Assembly: GCA_015485695.1 (NCBI GenBank)
Contig: WFTB01000031.1
Span: forward strand, 1 to 36,361
Source: Patescibacteria group bacterium
GTDB taxonomy: Bacteria; Patescibacteriota; Patescibacteriia; WFTA01; S139-112
Reading direction: 5' to 3'
Length of the DNA: 36,361 bases
The notes under the pieces were generated by a model. The model was not told where the DNA came from and searched no databases. It saw nothing but the letters and a program-made list of their open reading frames with translations. This document shows positions 25,418-36,246 of this stretch, in pieces. Every line of letters starts with the position of its first letter. Within the stretch, counting starts at the first letter, position 1. Made by a program: the position numbers and the translations under genes.

Positions 25418-27637
25418 ATGTATTTACACAAACTGGAAATCAACGGATTCAAATCATTTGCCAAAAAAACAACATTTGAATTTGACAGAGGCACGACAGC
25501 TGTGGTCGGTCCGAACGGATCTGGAAAGAGCAATGTTGCGGAGTCGATACGGTGGGTAATGGGAGAACAAAGCACAAAGTCTTTAAGAAGCAAAAAAAGC
25601 ACAGATGTTATATTCTCCGGGTCCGATAAGGCGTCTCGCCTTGGCATGGCTGAGGTGTCCCTTTTTTTTGATAACAGCGACGGCGTTGCACCGCTTGATT
25701 TTTCGGAAGTTGTGATAACTCGTCGAATACACAGAGACGGAAGAGGAGAGTATTTTATAAACGGAAAACACTCCAGGCTTCAAGATATATTGCTTTTGCT
25801 TGCCCAAATAAATTTAAGCAGTAAAACGTATTCGGTGATAAGTCAGGGAATGGTTGATATGATTTTGACGATAAGCCCGGGAGAGCGGAAAGATTTTTTC
25901 GAAGAAGCTTCCGGGGTCAAGCCGTTGCAAATCAAAAAGAACGAAGCGCTCAGAAAACTGGCAAGCGCGAAAGAAAACACGAAAACGATAGAAATACAAT
26001 TATCGGAAATAACACCAAGACTAAAGTCGCTGACAAGACAGGTGAAAAGACTCGATGAGAGAGATGAAATTGAAAAAAAACTTCGCGATTTGCAATACCA
26101 TTATTTCGGGGAAACCTTCTATTCTTTGGTTCGTTCGAGAGAAGAATTGCGTGAGAAAGAGCGCATATTGATGACCAAGGTGAATCAACTGGACGAACAA
26201 ATAAAAAACCAACAAAAAGACATGTGGGATTTGACAAGAGAAAGTCCTCACTCGGACAGATTTTCATTTCTTCAAAAAGAATATCAGAACATACTGAATG
26301 AAAAAACGAAACTCAAAGAACGAGAACTCGAAATAAGGAGCCTGATTATACAGTCTTCGAAGAAACAAGCGAACACACACATACCATCAAGTGTCGTGAA
26401 AGATTTTTATCGTCAATTCCGAGATAATATAAACGAGATTAAAAAACATTTAAGCGAGGTTGTCGGCATAACCGACCCGACTGTTTTGAAAAACTGGCAC
26501 GACTCTCACCTGGGAAAAATAGAAAGAGTGGACAGGCTTTTTGCGCCGATAAAAAACTTGATAGAGAGCGATGCAAAAGAAAATCCGAAAGAAGAGCGAG
26601 AGCTCGACAAAATAAGCGTGGATATTCGCGTTCTGGATGATAAGTTGGGCGACGTTCAAGACAAATTAAAAAAATTAACCGATTTGGAAAAAGAAGAAAA
26701 AAGTAGAATATGGAACACACAAAACGCGCTTCAAAAAACTCAGTCCGAGCTAAACAAGATAAACAACGAGATTGGCTCCATAAGGGTCGAATTGGCCAGA
26801 ATCGAAACAAGAACATCAGACCTTGAAGCGGATGTTACGGAGGAGCTTGGGGTTGAATTTCTGAAAAAAGTGCACAAATGGATACCAGGAGACACCGATA
26901 TAACTCATGATCCCGAGAGGGTTCGCAGAGAGGTTCACGCGTTGAAACACCAGATGGAAATAGTGGGTGGAATCGACCCAAATGTTCGCTCGGAATACGA
27001 AGAGACAAAAGATAGGTATGATTTTCTGGATGGTCAACTGAACGATTTGGTCAATTCGACAAACCACTTGCTAAAAGTGGTTCGAGAGCTTGATGAGGCG
27101 ATTGCAAAAAAATTCAACGAATCGTTTAAACAAATCAACGAGCACTTTCAAAAGTTTTTCAAAATATTGTTCAAGGGCGGTCGCGCCGAATTGACGCTCA
27201 CTCACGAATCTGTTGTCGATGATGACGCGGAAACCATCGATGTCGGTGATGGTGGCGACCGATCAGGTAAAAAAGAAGTAGTCGGAGTTGACATAATCGC
27301 GGTTCCTCCAGGTAAAAAACTGAGCACGATAACCGCCTTGTCCGGAGGAGAAAGGGCGCTTACTTCGATAGCTTTGATCGCCGCGATTATAGCGAACAAC
27401 CCCGCTCCGTTTGTCGTTCTCGATGAAGTGGACGCCGCCCTCGATGAAGCTAACTCCGTTCGTTTTTCAAAAATCATAGACGAACTTTCAGGGAAGACTC
27501 AGTTTGTCGTAATAACTCATAACAGAGCCACGATGGAACAGGCACAAATTCTTTACGGGGTAACCATGGGCGATGACGGGATTTCCAAAATTCTTTCTTT
27601 GAAACTTGAAGACGCAAGAAATTATACGAACAGGTAA
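25418..27637 (+). CDS. smc: short SMC-like chromosome segregation ATPase
   Basis: MYLHKLEINGFKSFAKKTTFEF; Walker A GPNGSGKSN; C-terminal LSGGERALTSIALIAAIIANNPAPFVVLDEVDAALD; ATG at 25418. Confidence 0.88.
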   Translation: MYLHKLEINGFKSFAKKTTFEFDRGTTAVVGPNGSGKSNVAESIRWVMGEQSTKSLRSKKSTDVIFSGSDKASRLGMAEVSLFFDNSDGVAPLDFSEVVITRRIHRDGRGEYFINGKHSRLQDILLLLAQINLSSKTYSVISQGMVDMILTISPGERKDFFEEASGVKPLQIKKNEALRKLASAKENTKTIEIQLSEITPRLKSLTRQVKRLDERDEIEKKLRDLQYHYFGETFYSLVRSREELREKERILMTKVNQLDEQIKNQQKDMWDLTRESPHSDRFSFLQKEYQNILNEKTKLKERELEIRSLIIQSSKKQANTHIPSSVVKDFYRQFRDNINEIKKHLSEVVGITDPTVLKNWHDSHLGKIERVDRLFAPIKNLIESDAKENPKEERELDKISVDIRVLDDKLGDVQDKLKKLTDLEKEEKSRIWNTQNALQKTQSELNKINNEIGSIRVELARIETRTSDLEADVTEELGVEFLKKVHKWIPGDTDITHDPERVRREVHALKHQMEIVGGIDPNVRSEYEETKDRYDFLDGQLNDLVNSTNHLLKVVRELDEAIAKKFNESFKQINEHFQKFFKILFKGGRAELTLTHESVVDDDAETIDVGDGGDRSGKKEVVGVDIIAVPPGKKLSTITALSGGERALTSIALIAAIIANNPAPFVVLDEVDAALDEANSVRFSKIIDELSGKTQFVVITHNRATMEQAQILYGVTMGDDGISKILSLKLEDARNYTNR

Positions 27638-27651
27638 AAACCGGAATAAGT

Positions 27652-28800
27652 CTACATTTTGGCAATCCTTGTTCTAACGGTTTCGATTACATTATCTACA
27701 GCTTCACGAAGATGCCGGTGACTCAGGTCGAACCTTGCAAAGTCGCGTCGACCTCTCGGTTTTAACCCGGATACGAGTTCCATCGCGCTCAATGAGTTGT
27801 TCGTTGAAATTATACCGGATATGCTATAGTCTTTGTTTTGCCAAATAAGTAAAATTACTTTCGCGTTTCTGTAGCCGGATATAATATCTCTTATTATTTG
27901 AGGGAGGTCCGCGTCGGAAGTATTCGTGCTAGAAAAATCTTCATAAGGTATGGCCGACCACACCATTCCCAATTCTCGGTCTTCTTGCAATCTAGCCAAA
28001 ACACGACCCCACAATTTGAATTGCGACAGAGTGTGTGTGTTAAAAAGATGGGAGTTTATTTCAGCTATGTCCGCCCCCTTTTCCATCAATGATTTTACCG
28101 TGTCAATGAGACGTTGAGAGGTGTGTGTTTTTGTTATCCCGGACGTCTTGCTAAGTATTCCCGCAAGCAACAATTGCGGTGTTTGCCGGATATCTGTTAT
28201 TGGTGTTTTCATTTTCTCGATTACGTCGTATGCGATTTCACAGTTTGATTTCGCGGTCGTGTCTATCACGTTCACGGATCCGAACCGTTCGTTTTCCGGC
28301 TTGTGGTCAATGTTAATAATCGGCGTGGAATCAAAAAAGTCACGCTCTCTCAAGTAGCACCTTCCAAGAGACATCATGTCCGGAGCTCCAATCGTAATCA
28401 CCAGGCCAAAGGATGATTTTGTATCGTCTATTGACACCTCGTTTTTGGAATACGAACCGGAAGACGGCGTCAGTAAAATTTCCAGTTTTTTGTTTTTCAA
28501 AACTTTGTATTTCAGTGTTCCGAGAGGCGCCCTTGATACGTCAAGGGATATTGTCATCCGACGAATCGAAGGCAACGAATTTCTCACCGTGTCACTATCA
28601 AGATTTAAAAAACCAAGACATGACGGCATGGTAAAATCTTCGCTTACGATAACAGACGGTTTTCCGTTGTACTCTATTGAGCGAGCCAATGATATGCCCG
28701 CAAGCACATCATCGATTTCGGGTTCGCAGGGCAAACAAATCAGTGTATTGTTTGTTTCCGACAAGAGATGCTCGATTTGTTGAATCGTGTTTAACGCCAT
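27652..28800 (-). CDS. degenerate DHH/NrnA-like phosphoesterase-family protein
   Basis: INIDHKPENERFGSVNVIDTTAKSNCEIAYDVIE aligns with the DHH motif region but reads DHK; ATG at 28800 (MALNTIQQ). Confidence 0.65.
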   Translation of the reverse strand: MALNTIQQIEHLLSETNNTLICLPCEPEIDDVLAGISLARSIEYNGKPSVIVSEDFTMPSCLGFLNLDSDTVRNSLPSIRRMTISLDVSRAPLGTLKYKVLKNKKLEILLTPSSGSYSKNEVSIDDTKSSFGLVITIGAPDMMSLGRCYLRERDFFDSTPIINIDHKPENERFGSVNVIDTTAKSNCEIAYDVIEKMKTPITDIRQTPQLLLAGILSKTSGITKTHTSQRLIDTVKSLMEKGADIAEINSHLFNTHTLSQFKLWGRVLARLQEDRELGMVWSAIPYEDFSSTNTSDADLPQIIRDIISGYRNAKVILLIWQNKDYSISGIISTNNSLSAMELVSGLKPRGRRDFARFDLSHRHLREAVDNVIETVRTRIAKM

Positions 28801-29166
28801 GGTGTATTTGAGGGCTCGATGTTTCGGGGTAAAAATTCTATTCACTATATATATCGATTGAAGAGCTGTCAAGAACGTGTGATATGCCGAGATTTAATGA
28901 TGTTTTTTTGTTCATATTGTTTTTCTGTTAGGTGCAAAAACACGTTTAACGAAGTTGTGATTTCTTTTTACAGAGCAAATCAAACCAAATAAAACGACCC
29001 TCAGGGTTGACGCATCTGTCAAAGTCAAGTACCATTGAAATCAGTATAACAGTGCTTATTGGCACATCATTGCCGTTGTTCTTATGAACGTGTAACTCGT
29101 TTACAGCTATCATACTTGTTGTGGCTTGAGCTTACGTTCTTCGGCGGTGCGTAAGTTTTTTCTTTT

Positions 29167-31191
29167 ATGAATATCACCGAACTCGCGAGACAAGTACATC
29201 TTTCGACGAAGCAACTGAGAGAAGTGATGCCTTATCTCGGTTTTGATATTGGAGGTAGAGCGATTAAGGTGGATGCCCGTATAGCAAACGCGGTAATACA
29301 AAAACTCAACTCGAAATCGAAAAGAGACAAAGTTTTAAGAGAGGTTTTTGGAAGCAAGGAAGAAAACGAAACAGAACAAAAAAAATCCGGAGAAGCGGAA
29401 ACGAAAGAAGGAGAGATTAAAATACCGCCTAGAATCGTCGTGAAAGACCTTGCGAAAAAAATGGGAATCGACGTAACCAAACTCGTGGTAGAGCTTATGA
29501 GGCAAGGGGTAATGGGCTCCCTTAACGATACGATTGATTTTGAGACTGCGTCGATTGTCGCTCAGGATTTCGGGTTTTCCGTCCTTCCGGAAGTCAAGGA
29601 AGAAGACGACACAGAAGAGGTGTCCGTCGCCGAAAAAGTTTTGCAAGACGCAGTCAGCGAATCATCAACTCCAAGACCGCCGGTAATTGTCGTTATGGGT
29701 CACGTAGACCACGGTAAGACGAAACTTCTTGACACGATTCGCGTTACCGATGTCACGGCCGGAGAAAAAGGCGGAATAACGCAACACATAGGAGCGTATC
29801 AGGTTGAAGTAAGCAAAACCGAGACTCTCAAAAACGTTCCAACCAACAAGCTCACTTTTATCGATACCCCCGGGCACGAAGCCTTCTCTCTTATGAGGTC
29901 GCGAGGGGCGCGTATCGCAGACCTCGCGATTCTTGTGGTTGCCGCCGACGACGGTGTTCAACCCCAAACCATAGAAGCCATATCGCACATCAAAAAAGCG
30001 GAACTTCCTTTTGTGGTGGCGATAAACAAAGTCGACAAACCCGAGGCAAACCCGGATAAGATTCGTTCCGAGCTTGCTGAACTCGGACTTAATCCCGAGG
30101 AATGGGGAGGAGATACGGTGATGGTTGAGATATCCGCTCTCAAAAGAAAAAACATAGATTTGTTGTTGGAGTCACTTTTGTTAGTGTACGAGTTGCACAA
30201 AGACGAAATAAAAGCCGACCCCGACGGGCCCGTTGTCGGCACCATAATAGAGTCGCATGTCAACAAAGGCGCGGGAGCGGTTGCCACAGTACTCGTTCAA
30301 AACGGTACGATGAGAATCGGAGACTCGGTATCCGTTGGGAATATAATAGGCAAGATTAGATCGATGAAGGATTGGGACGGAAACTCGGTTTCGGAGGCGA
30401 CTCCGTCAATGCCGGTTGCGATTTTGGGGTTGAAAGGAGCTCCGAGTGTCGGTGAGATTCTGAGAGTCGGCTTGCAAGGGAGGATTGCCAAAAAAGTCGC
30501 CAGAAAATCGAGAAAAAAATCCGGTATTAACAAATTGCTTTCAAGAGGAGGCGCAAAAGATGATGATTCGGAAGTAGTCCTGAGTTTGATTATAAAAGCC
30601 GATGTTCTCGGGAGCTTGGAGGCCTTGCAAGAATCAATGGACAAGCTTGATCTTAACGGGTCTCGAATTTCAATCGTAAGTCAGGGTCTTGGATACATAA
30701 CCGAGGTTGACGTTTTGAGAGCAGTCGATACCGGCGCGGTTATCTTGGGGTTCAACGCTCAAGCTACACATGAAGCGGAGGTTCTGGCAAGAACACACGA
30801 TATAGACATTAAGACATTCGAAATAATTTACGACTTTTTGGACTATGTGAGCGAGAAAGTGTCGGAGCGACTTTCTCCTGAGGTTGTTCGAACGGATATT
30901 GGAAGGTTTAAGGTTATTAAGGTTTTCAGACAGGATAAGGATGGTATTATTTTGGGTGGCAAAGTAATGAGCGGTGAACTTCCGGAAACCGCTCAACTTG
31001 AATTAAGTCGCGATAAAAGAGTTCTCGGCAGGGGGGAAATAGTCGAGCTTCAATCTGGAAAAGAAAAAGTAACGATTGTGGCCGAAGGACAAGAGGCGGG
31101 GTTGCACGTTTCCGGGTTCGAAGAAGTTGAAGAGGGTGATGAATTGATTATTTTTTCAGAAACAAAAAAGACTCGTGATGTTTCCAATTAA
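29167..31191 (+). CDS. infB: translation initiation factor IF-2
   Basis: RPPVIVVMGHVDHGKTKLLDTIR, GEKGGITQHIGAY, FIDTPGHEAFSLMRSRGA, INKVDKP. Confidence 0.97.
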   Translation: MNITELARQVHLSTKQLREVMPYLGFDIGGRAIKVDARIANAVIQKLNSKSKRDKVLREVFGSKEENETEQKKSGEAETKEGEIKIPPRIVVKDLAKKMGIDVTKLVVELMRQGVMGSLNDTIDFETASIVAQDFGFSVLPEVKEEDDTEEVSVAEKVLQDAVSESSTPRPPVIVVMGHVDHGKTKLLDTIRVTDVTAGEKGGITQHIGAYQVEVSKTETLKNVPTNKLTFIDTPGHEAFSLMRSRGARIADLAILVVAADDGVQPQTIEAISHIKKAELPFVVAINKVDKPEANPDKIRSELAELGLNPEEWGGDTVMVEISALKRKNIDLLLESLLLVYELHKDEIKADPDGPVVGTIIESHVNKGAGAVATVLVQNGTMRIGDSVSVGNIIGKIRSMKDWDGNSVSEATPSMPVAILGLKGAPSVGEILRVGLQGRIAKKVARKSRKKSGINKLLSRGGAKDDDSEVVLSLIIKADVLGSLEALQESMDKLDLNGSRISIVSQGLGYITEVDVLRAVDTGAVILGFNAQATHEAEVLARTHDIDIKTFEIIYDFLDYVSEKVSERLSPEVVRTDIGRFKVIKVFRQDKDGIILGGKVMSGELPETAQLELSRDKRVLGRGEIVELQSGKEKVTIVAEGQEAGLHVSGFEEVEEGDELIIFSETKKTRDVSN

Positions 31192-31366
31192 ACATCACTC
31201 AAAAACCCATGGACAGGACAACCCTTTTTTACTCGGATAAAGTCTTCAAATTTAGTTTCCGGTACCACCATGCAATTTCCTGGATATTCAACTTTTTGAG
31301 AAACAGTCCCCACAGTTTGTCTTGAAAGGGCGGTTAGACAGATTTTTAGAATTTCAGATTACAGGT

Positions 31367-32341
31367 ATGAATGATGCTTTTGCTCGCATCTATTCGGAAA
31401 TCAACTCTTCAGTGCGTTCAGCTCGACATGTTCTAGTGGTTACGCACGCAAAGCCGGATGGTGATGCCATAGGTTCCATGGTTTCATTTGCTTTATGGCT
31501 TGATGATATGGGCGTGCCGTTCACAATGTTTTGCGCGGACCCCGCACCTCCGGAATTTTCTTATCTTGCTTTGTGTGAAAAAATAAAAAGCAATTTGGAA
31601 GAAGTTGCATCCGTTCGTTACGATTTAATGGTTATGCTGGACGTGTCCGAACCGGACAGGGCAAAGGCTGGGTCTTTGTTGAAAAACAGTAAAGGAGAGA
31701 CAACTTTCAGAGTTGTGATAGACCATCACGTCACTTGCCCCTCCGGTTCGAATGTGACTTTGCATGATCCAGGCTCATCATCTACCTGTGAAATTCTGCA
31801 TAGGTTTTTTTCCGGAATAGGATACGAATATTCACCGGAAATCGCGACATCACTGATGACCGGAATAATTTCCGATACGGAAGGATTCACCAACCACGCC
31901 ACATCGGCACGAACCCTTGAGAGCGCCAGAGAAATCATGAAACGTGGGGCGAACCTGTCTTCCATACGAGTCGCGGTTCATCACTCGCGAACGTTTGAGC
32001 ATCTTAAGATGATGGGAGACGGACTTAAAAACATATCGTACAATGAACGGTTCGGCGCAATCGTTACCATGTTTTTCAATAAAGACAAAAATTTCAATGA
32101 CGGCCTTGGGCGAATGTCCGGGTTTTCGAATTTGTTAAAACGCGTGAATGGCGGAAAGATTGCAATCGTCTTGGAGGATCGTTCGGACGGAACCATAAAA
32201 GGAAGTATCAGATCTTTGGATTCAAATACGGACTCTTTTCGATTGGCTCGCGCTCTCGGTGGCGGAGGTCACAAGATGGCGGCGGGATTCTTGCTTAAAG
32301 GGTCCCTGGTACTTGAAAACAATAAGTGGAAAATAGTATAG
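31367..32341 (+). CDS. DHH family phosphoesterase (NrnA-like)
   Basis: VVTHAKPDGDAIGSMV, VMLDVSEPDR, VIDHHVTCP, C-terminal GGGGHKMAAGF; ATG at 31367 plausible. Confidence 0.9.
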   Translation: MNDAFARIYSEINSSVRSARHVLVVTHAKPDGDAIGSMVSFALWLDDMGVPFTMFCADPAPPEFSYLALCEKIKSNLEEVASVRYDLMVMLDVSEPDRAKAGSLLKNSKGETTFRVVIDHHVTCPSGSNVTLHDPGSSSTCEILHRFFSGIGYEYSPEIATSLMTGIISDTEGFTNHATSARTLESAREIMKRGANLSSIRVAVHHSRTFEHLKMMGDGLKNISYNERFGAIVTMFFNKDKNFNDGLGRMSGFSNLLKRVNGGKIAIVLEDRSDGTIKGSIRSLDSNTDSFRLARALGGGGHKMAAGFLLKGSLVLENNKWKIV

Positions 32342-32383
32342 TTAGATTATATCGATAGTTATAAACAGATTAACCAAATACAT

Positions 32384-32968
32384 ATGCCGCTTATACCAAC
32401 CGTTATAGAAAAATCTGGAAATTACGAAAGAGCCTATGACATATATTCCAGGTTGCTCAAAGAAAGAATAATATTCATAGGCGACGTCGTTACCGACATG
32501 TTGGCAAACATTGTCGTGGCTCAGCTTCTTTTTCTCGAGTCTCAAGACTCCGGCAAGGATATAAAAATATACATAAACACCGTAGGGGGGTCCGTGACCG
32601 CGGGATTGGCGATTTATGATACGATGCAATATGTGAAACCCGACGTTTCCACAATATGTGTGGGAACGGCGTATTCCATGGGGGCGGTTCTTTTGGCGGC
32701 GGGCGCGAAGGGAAAGCGGTTCGCGCTTCCCAATGCAGAAATAATGCTTCATCAGGTAATGGGAGGAGCCGAAGGTCAAGCGACCGATATCAAAATTCGC
32801 GCCGAACATATATTGAAAACCCGTGACAGATTGAACAAAATTTTAAGCGTACACACCAATCAGACTCGTAAAAAAATCGAACAAGACAGTGATCGTGACA
32901 ATTTCATGAGCGCTGAGGAGGCGGTAAAATACGGTCTTGTGGACAAGATTATCAAAAAAGCGAAATAG
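32384..32968 (+). CDS. clpP: ATP-dependent Clp protease proteolytic subunit
   Basis: 194 aa; [76 protein letters not shown]. Confidence 0.96.
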   Translation: MPLIPTVIEKSGNYERAYDIYSRLLKERIIFIGDVVTDMLANIVVAQLLFLESQDSGKDIKIYINTVGGSVTAGLAIYDTMQYVKPDVSTICVGTAYSMGAVLLAAGAKGKRFALPNAEIMLHQVMGGAEGQATDIKIRAEHILKTRDRLNKILSVHTNQTRKKIEQDSDRDNFMSAEEAVKYGLVDKIIKKAK

Positions 32969-33004
32969 CGTTAAGGACATTCGATGTCGAAACCGAAAAC
33001 AAGA

Positions 33005-33034
33005 CCGCGATTTCTAAAATCGCGGCTTTGTTTT
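33005..33034 (+). terminator. intrinsic terminator after clpP
   Basis: CCGCGATTT-CTA-AAATCGCGG followed by CTTTGTTTTT. Confidence 0.75.
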
Positions 33035-33375
33035 TGACGTTTTGGGCGAATTGGATTCAGGTTGCCACATGGCGTTGTTTGTGGTAGTGTAAACTTGTTA
33101 CCAATAACACTTGCTTTTAACGACAGTTATATGTTGGTTGCTTGGTCTAACAAAATAATCGCCATTGTTCAGGGCGCGTTTAACGGAATTGGTACGCTTG
33201 CGCTCGATAATATAATGTTACATGATTTTACGCATCGCACTCGAAAAATCATCTCACGGTCGCATAGCTTGTCCGGAACGGACGATATAATGGCTCGGAG
33301 ACTTTCTGTTGAGTGTGAGTGATTTTGTTTTTCCGCAATAATCAAAACTTCGTTAAAAGTAGGTATTGAAGACGT

Positions 33376-34896
33376 ATGAATCTTTTACCTATTTTTTTAA
33401 TCGGGGCGATTGGTATAGGTGTTCTGATGGGGTATTGGTTGCGCATAATGGCGGCCAAGCAACAAACGGAATCCGCCGAACGCCGAGCGCAACAATTGGT
33501 GCTTGACGCCAAGAACAAACAAAAGGAAGCTCTGTTGGAGGCCAAAGAGCAATCCATAAAAATAATAGACGAAGCCAAAAAGGAAGAAAAAGAAAGACGC
33601 AAAGAATTAAACAAACTTCAGCAACGCTTGGAGCAGAGAGAGTCGATGTTCGACAAGAAGATTTTGGAGCTTGAAGACAAGCAACAAAAAATCGCTGAGA
33701 AAGAAAAAGAAATAGATTCTATAAAAGAAGAGCTGAGGGGTATGCGAGATCGAGGTCTTGATAAATTGCAAAAAATATCCGAACTCTCCAAAGAAGACGC
33801 CGCTAAAGCTCTAATGAAAAATGTTGAAGACGACATAAAAGAAGATTTGTTGGCAAGGGTGCGCAGGTTGGAAAAAGCTTCGCACGAAGAACTCGAAGAA
33901 AAAGCAAAACACCTTCTAGCCAGCGCAATGGAAAGATGCGCTCATTCGCTTGCTGTGGAAACCACCACGACGGCGGTCACTCTTCCAAGCGATGACATGA
34001 AGGGTCGCATCATAGGAAAAGAGGGTCGCAACATAAAGGCTATAGAGCACGCCACCGGAGTTGAAATTATAGTCGACGAAACTCCGAACACCATATTCGC
34101 GTCAGGATACAGTCCGATTCGAAGACATGTTGCCAGGCTGGCGATAGAAAGACTTGTCGCCGATGGCAGGGTTCACCCGGGTCGAATAGAAGAAGCCGTG
34201 GAGCAGGCAAAAAAAGACCTGTCAAAAGATATTCGCCAAGCGGGAGAAGAGGCTGCGTACGAACTTGGAATAGCCGGACTTGATCCGAAGTTGATTCAAA
34301 TTTTGGGAAGATTAAAGTACAGGACCAGTTATGGGCATAATGTGCTTCAACACTCAATAGAAGTTGCGTATCTTTCCGGGCTTATAGCAGAAGAACTTGG
34401 GGCTAACGTGTCTCTTGCTAGAAAGGGAGGATTGCTACACGACATAGGAAAGGCCCTAGATCATGAGATTCAGGGTGGGCATCCGGAAATAGGATACGAC
34501 ATCATGAAAAAATTCGGCATGCCGGAAGAGGTTGCATATATATCAATCGGGCATCATGAGGACAAACCGAAAACTCTGGAGGCGATAATAGTGAAAACCG
34601 CCGACGCTTTGTCCGGCGCCAGGCCAGGCGCCAGAAAAGACACTTACGAACAATACGTGCAACGCCTTGATGAGCTTGAAGCTGTGGCAACCAGCTTTGA
34701 GGGAGTGGAGAAAGTCTATGCTATTTACGCCGGTCGCGAAGTGCGAGTATTTGTATCCCCGGAAAAGATGGACGACTGGGCGGCGCAAAAACTCGCCAAA
34801 CACATTGCGGAAAAAGTTGAGCGCGAGTTGCAGTATCCCGGAGAAATAAAAATTACGGTAATTAGAGAACAGCGCATTACGGAATACGCCAGATAA
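33376..34896 (+). CDS. rny: ribonuclease Y
   Basis: TM helix, coiled coil, KH GRIIGKEGRNIKAIEHATGVEIIVDETP, HD GLLHDIGKALDHEIQGGHPEIGYD. Confidence 0.96.
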   Translation: MNLLPIFLIGAIGIGVLMGYWLRIMAAKQQTESAERRAQQLVLDAKNKQKEALLEAKEQSIKIIDEAKKEEKERRKELNKLQQRLEQRESMFDKKILELEDKQQKIAEKEKEIDSIKEELRGMRDRGLDKLQKISELSKEDAAKALMKNVEDDIKEDLLARVRRLEKASHEELEEKAKHLLASAMERCAHSLAVETTTTAVTLPSDDMKGRIIGKEGRNIKAIEHATGVEIIVDETPNTIFASGYSPIRRHVARLAIERLVADGRVHPGRIEEAVEQAKKDLSKDIRQAGEEAAYELGIAGLDPKLIQILGRLKYRTSYGHNVLQHSIEVAYLSGLIAEELGANVSLARKGGLLHDIGKALDHEIQGGHPEIGYDIMKKFGMPEEVAYISIGHHEDKPKTLEAIIVKTADALSGARPGARKDTYEQYVQRLDELEAVATSFEGVEKVYAIYAGREVRVFVSPEKMDDWAAQKLAKHIAEKVERELQYPGEIKITVIREQRITEYAR

Positions 34897-34992
34897 TGTT
34901 TTCAACTATCCGATTTTTGATTTTGTCGCGAATACCGGTTTGCAAACAAGACGGTTGGGATAAACTTTGATTCGCGAGGTAAACTGTTATTT

Positions 34993-35781
34993 ATGAAATT
35001 ATTGTTTTTCGGAGACATTGTCGGTCGTATCGGTCGGCGAGCGATAGAACAGACTCTTCCGGGACTCAAGCGTGATTTTTGTCCCGATGTTATTGTTGCG
35101 AATGTTGAAAACATAGCGCACGGAAAAGGGATAACAAAAAACACAATAGAAGAGATCTTGCATGGCGGTATAGATATTCTAACATCGGGAAACCATGTGT
35201 TTCGTAAAAATGGATACGAAGAAATTTTGAACGATTACAATATAAACATATTAAGACCCGAAAATTATCCCGCGGGAACAAGCGGGCGCGGCTTTTTGGA
35301 ATACGATGTAAAAGGCGTTAAGTTATGCGTTATAAATTTGATCGGAAGGGCTTTTTTCAGAGAGACTCCGGATGATCCGTTTGTAGCGCTTGATAATGTT
35401 TTAAGGGTTGTAAAAACAAAACTGATAATAGTAGACTGGCACGCTGAGGCAACTTCGGAAAAGATCGGAATGGGGTGGCACGCCGATGGGCGAGTTAGCG
35501 CCGTACTTGGAACTCATACGCACGTTCCGACGGCCGATGAGCGCGTTTTGCCGAATGGCACCGGATTCATCAGTGATGTTGGTATGGTTGGAGCCAAAGA
35601 TTCCATGCTTGGGGTTGAAGTAAGCGGACCATTGGAGATGATGCGAACACAGATGCCCCATGTGTTTGAAGTTCCGGAATCTGGAACAGCTCAAGTAAAT
35701 GGTGTATACTTGGAAATAGATGAGGGCACCGGAAAAACTCTCGATATTCAACGTATATATCGCGAAGTTGAGATTATATAA
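34993..35781 (+). CDS. ymdB: YmdB-type metallophosphoesterase
   Basis: MKLLFFGDIVGRIGRRAIEQTLPGLK, VANVENIAHGKGI, LTSGNHVF, VDWHAEATSEK, GTHTHVPTAD. Confidence 0.94.
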   Translation: MKLLFFGDIVGRIGRRAIEQTLPGLKRDFCPDVIVANVENIAHGKGITKNTIEEILHGGIDILTSGNHVFRKNGYEEILNDYNINILRPENYPAGTSGRGFLEYDVKGVKLCVINLIGRAFFRETPDDPFVALDNVLRVVKTKLIIVDWHAEATSEKIGMGWHADGRVSAVLGTHTHVPTADERVLPNGTGFISDVGMVGAKDSMLGVEVSGPLEMMRTQMPHVFEVPESGTAQVNGVYLEIDEGTGKTLDIQRIYREVEII

Positions 35782-35865
35782 AGCGCAATCTCAATAAAAG
35801 GTGTCGACAATAGGTCGAATTGTTTTAATTAGTCTCGCGATTCTTTAATTGCGAAGCGGAATCAT

Positions 35866-36165
35866 ATGAACAAACCGGAACTTATAGAAAAAGTTGCATT
35901 AAACGCCGGTGTAGACAAGTCCGTTGCCGAGCGCGTTCTCGAAAGTTTTGTCCATACGGTAATTGCTTCCCTTCAAAGTAACGAAGAAGTAACACTTACC
36001 GGATTTGGTACGTTTTCCGCGCGAGTAAGGAAAGCTCGCATGGGCGTGAATCCTAGGAACCCGTCAGAACGCATACGCATTCCGACAGTCGTTGTTCCTA
36101 AATTCAAGGCAGGAAAAACATTGAAGGATTCTTTGAAAAAGCCACAAAACACCGAAGCCGAATAA
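35866..36165 (+). CDS. HU-family DNA-binding protein
   Basis: MNKPELIEKVALNAGVDKSVAERVLESFVHTV..VTLTGFGTFSARVRKARMGVNPRNPSERIRIPTVVVPKFKAGKTLKD. Confidence 0.95.
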   Translation: MNKPELIEKVALNAGVDKSVAERVLESFVHTVIASLQSNEEVTLTGFGTFSARVRKARMGVNPRNPSERIRIPTVVVPKFKAGKTLKDSLKKPQNTEAE

Positions 36166-36210
36166 AACCAAAAACAACGCCACTTGTTTTGGTAGTGATT
36201 TTTGTGGTTG

Positions 36211-36246
36211 CAAAAACCTCTCGATATTTTTATCGAGAGGTTTTTG
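36211..36246 (+). terminator. intrinsic terminator after the HU gene
   Basis: 16-bp stem CAAAAACCTCTCGATA/TATCGAGAGGTTTTTG, loop TTTT. Confidence 0.8.

Noticed and set aside
33062-33322. 86-aa plus-strand ORF
   Set aside because: No recognisable domain or ribosome site; likely random open frame in a spacer.
34067-34905. Minus-strand ORFs of 96, 62 and 120 aa
   Set aside because: Antisense to RNase Y, which is unambiguous.
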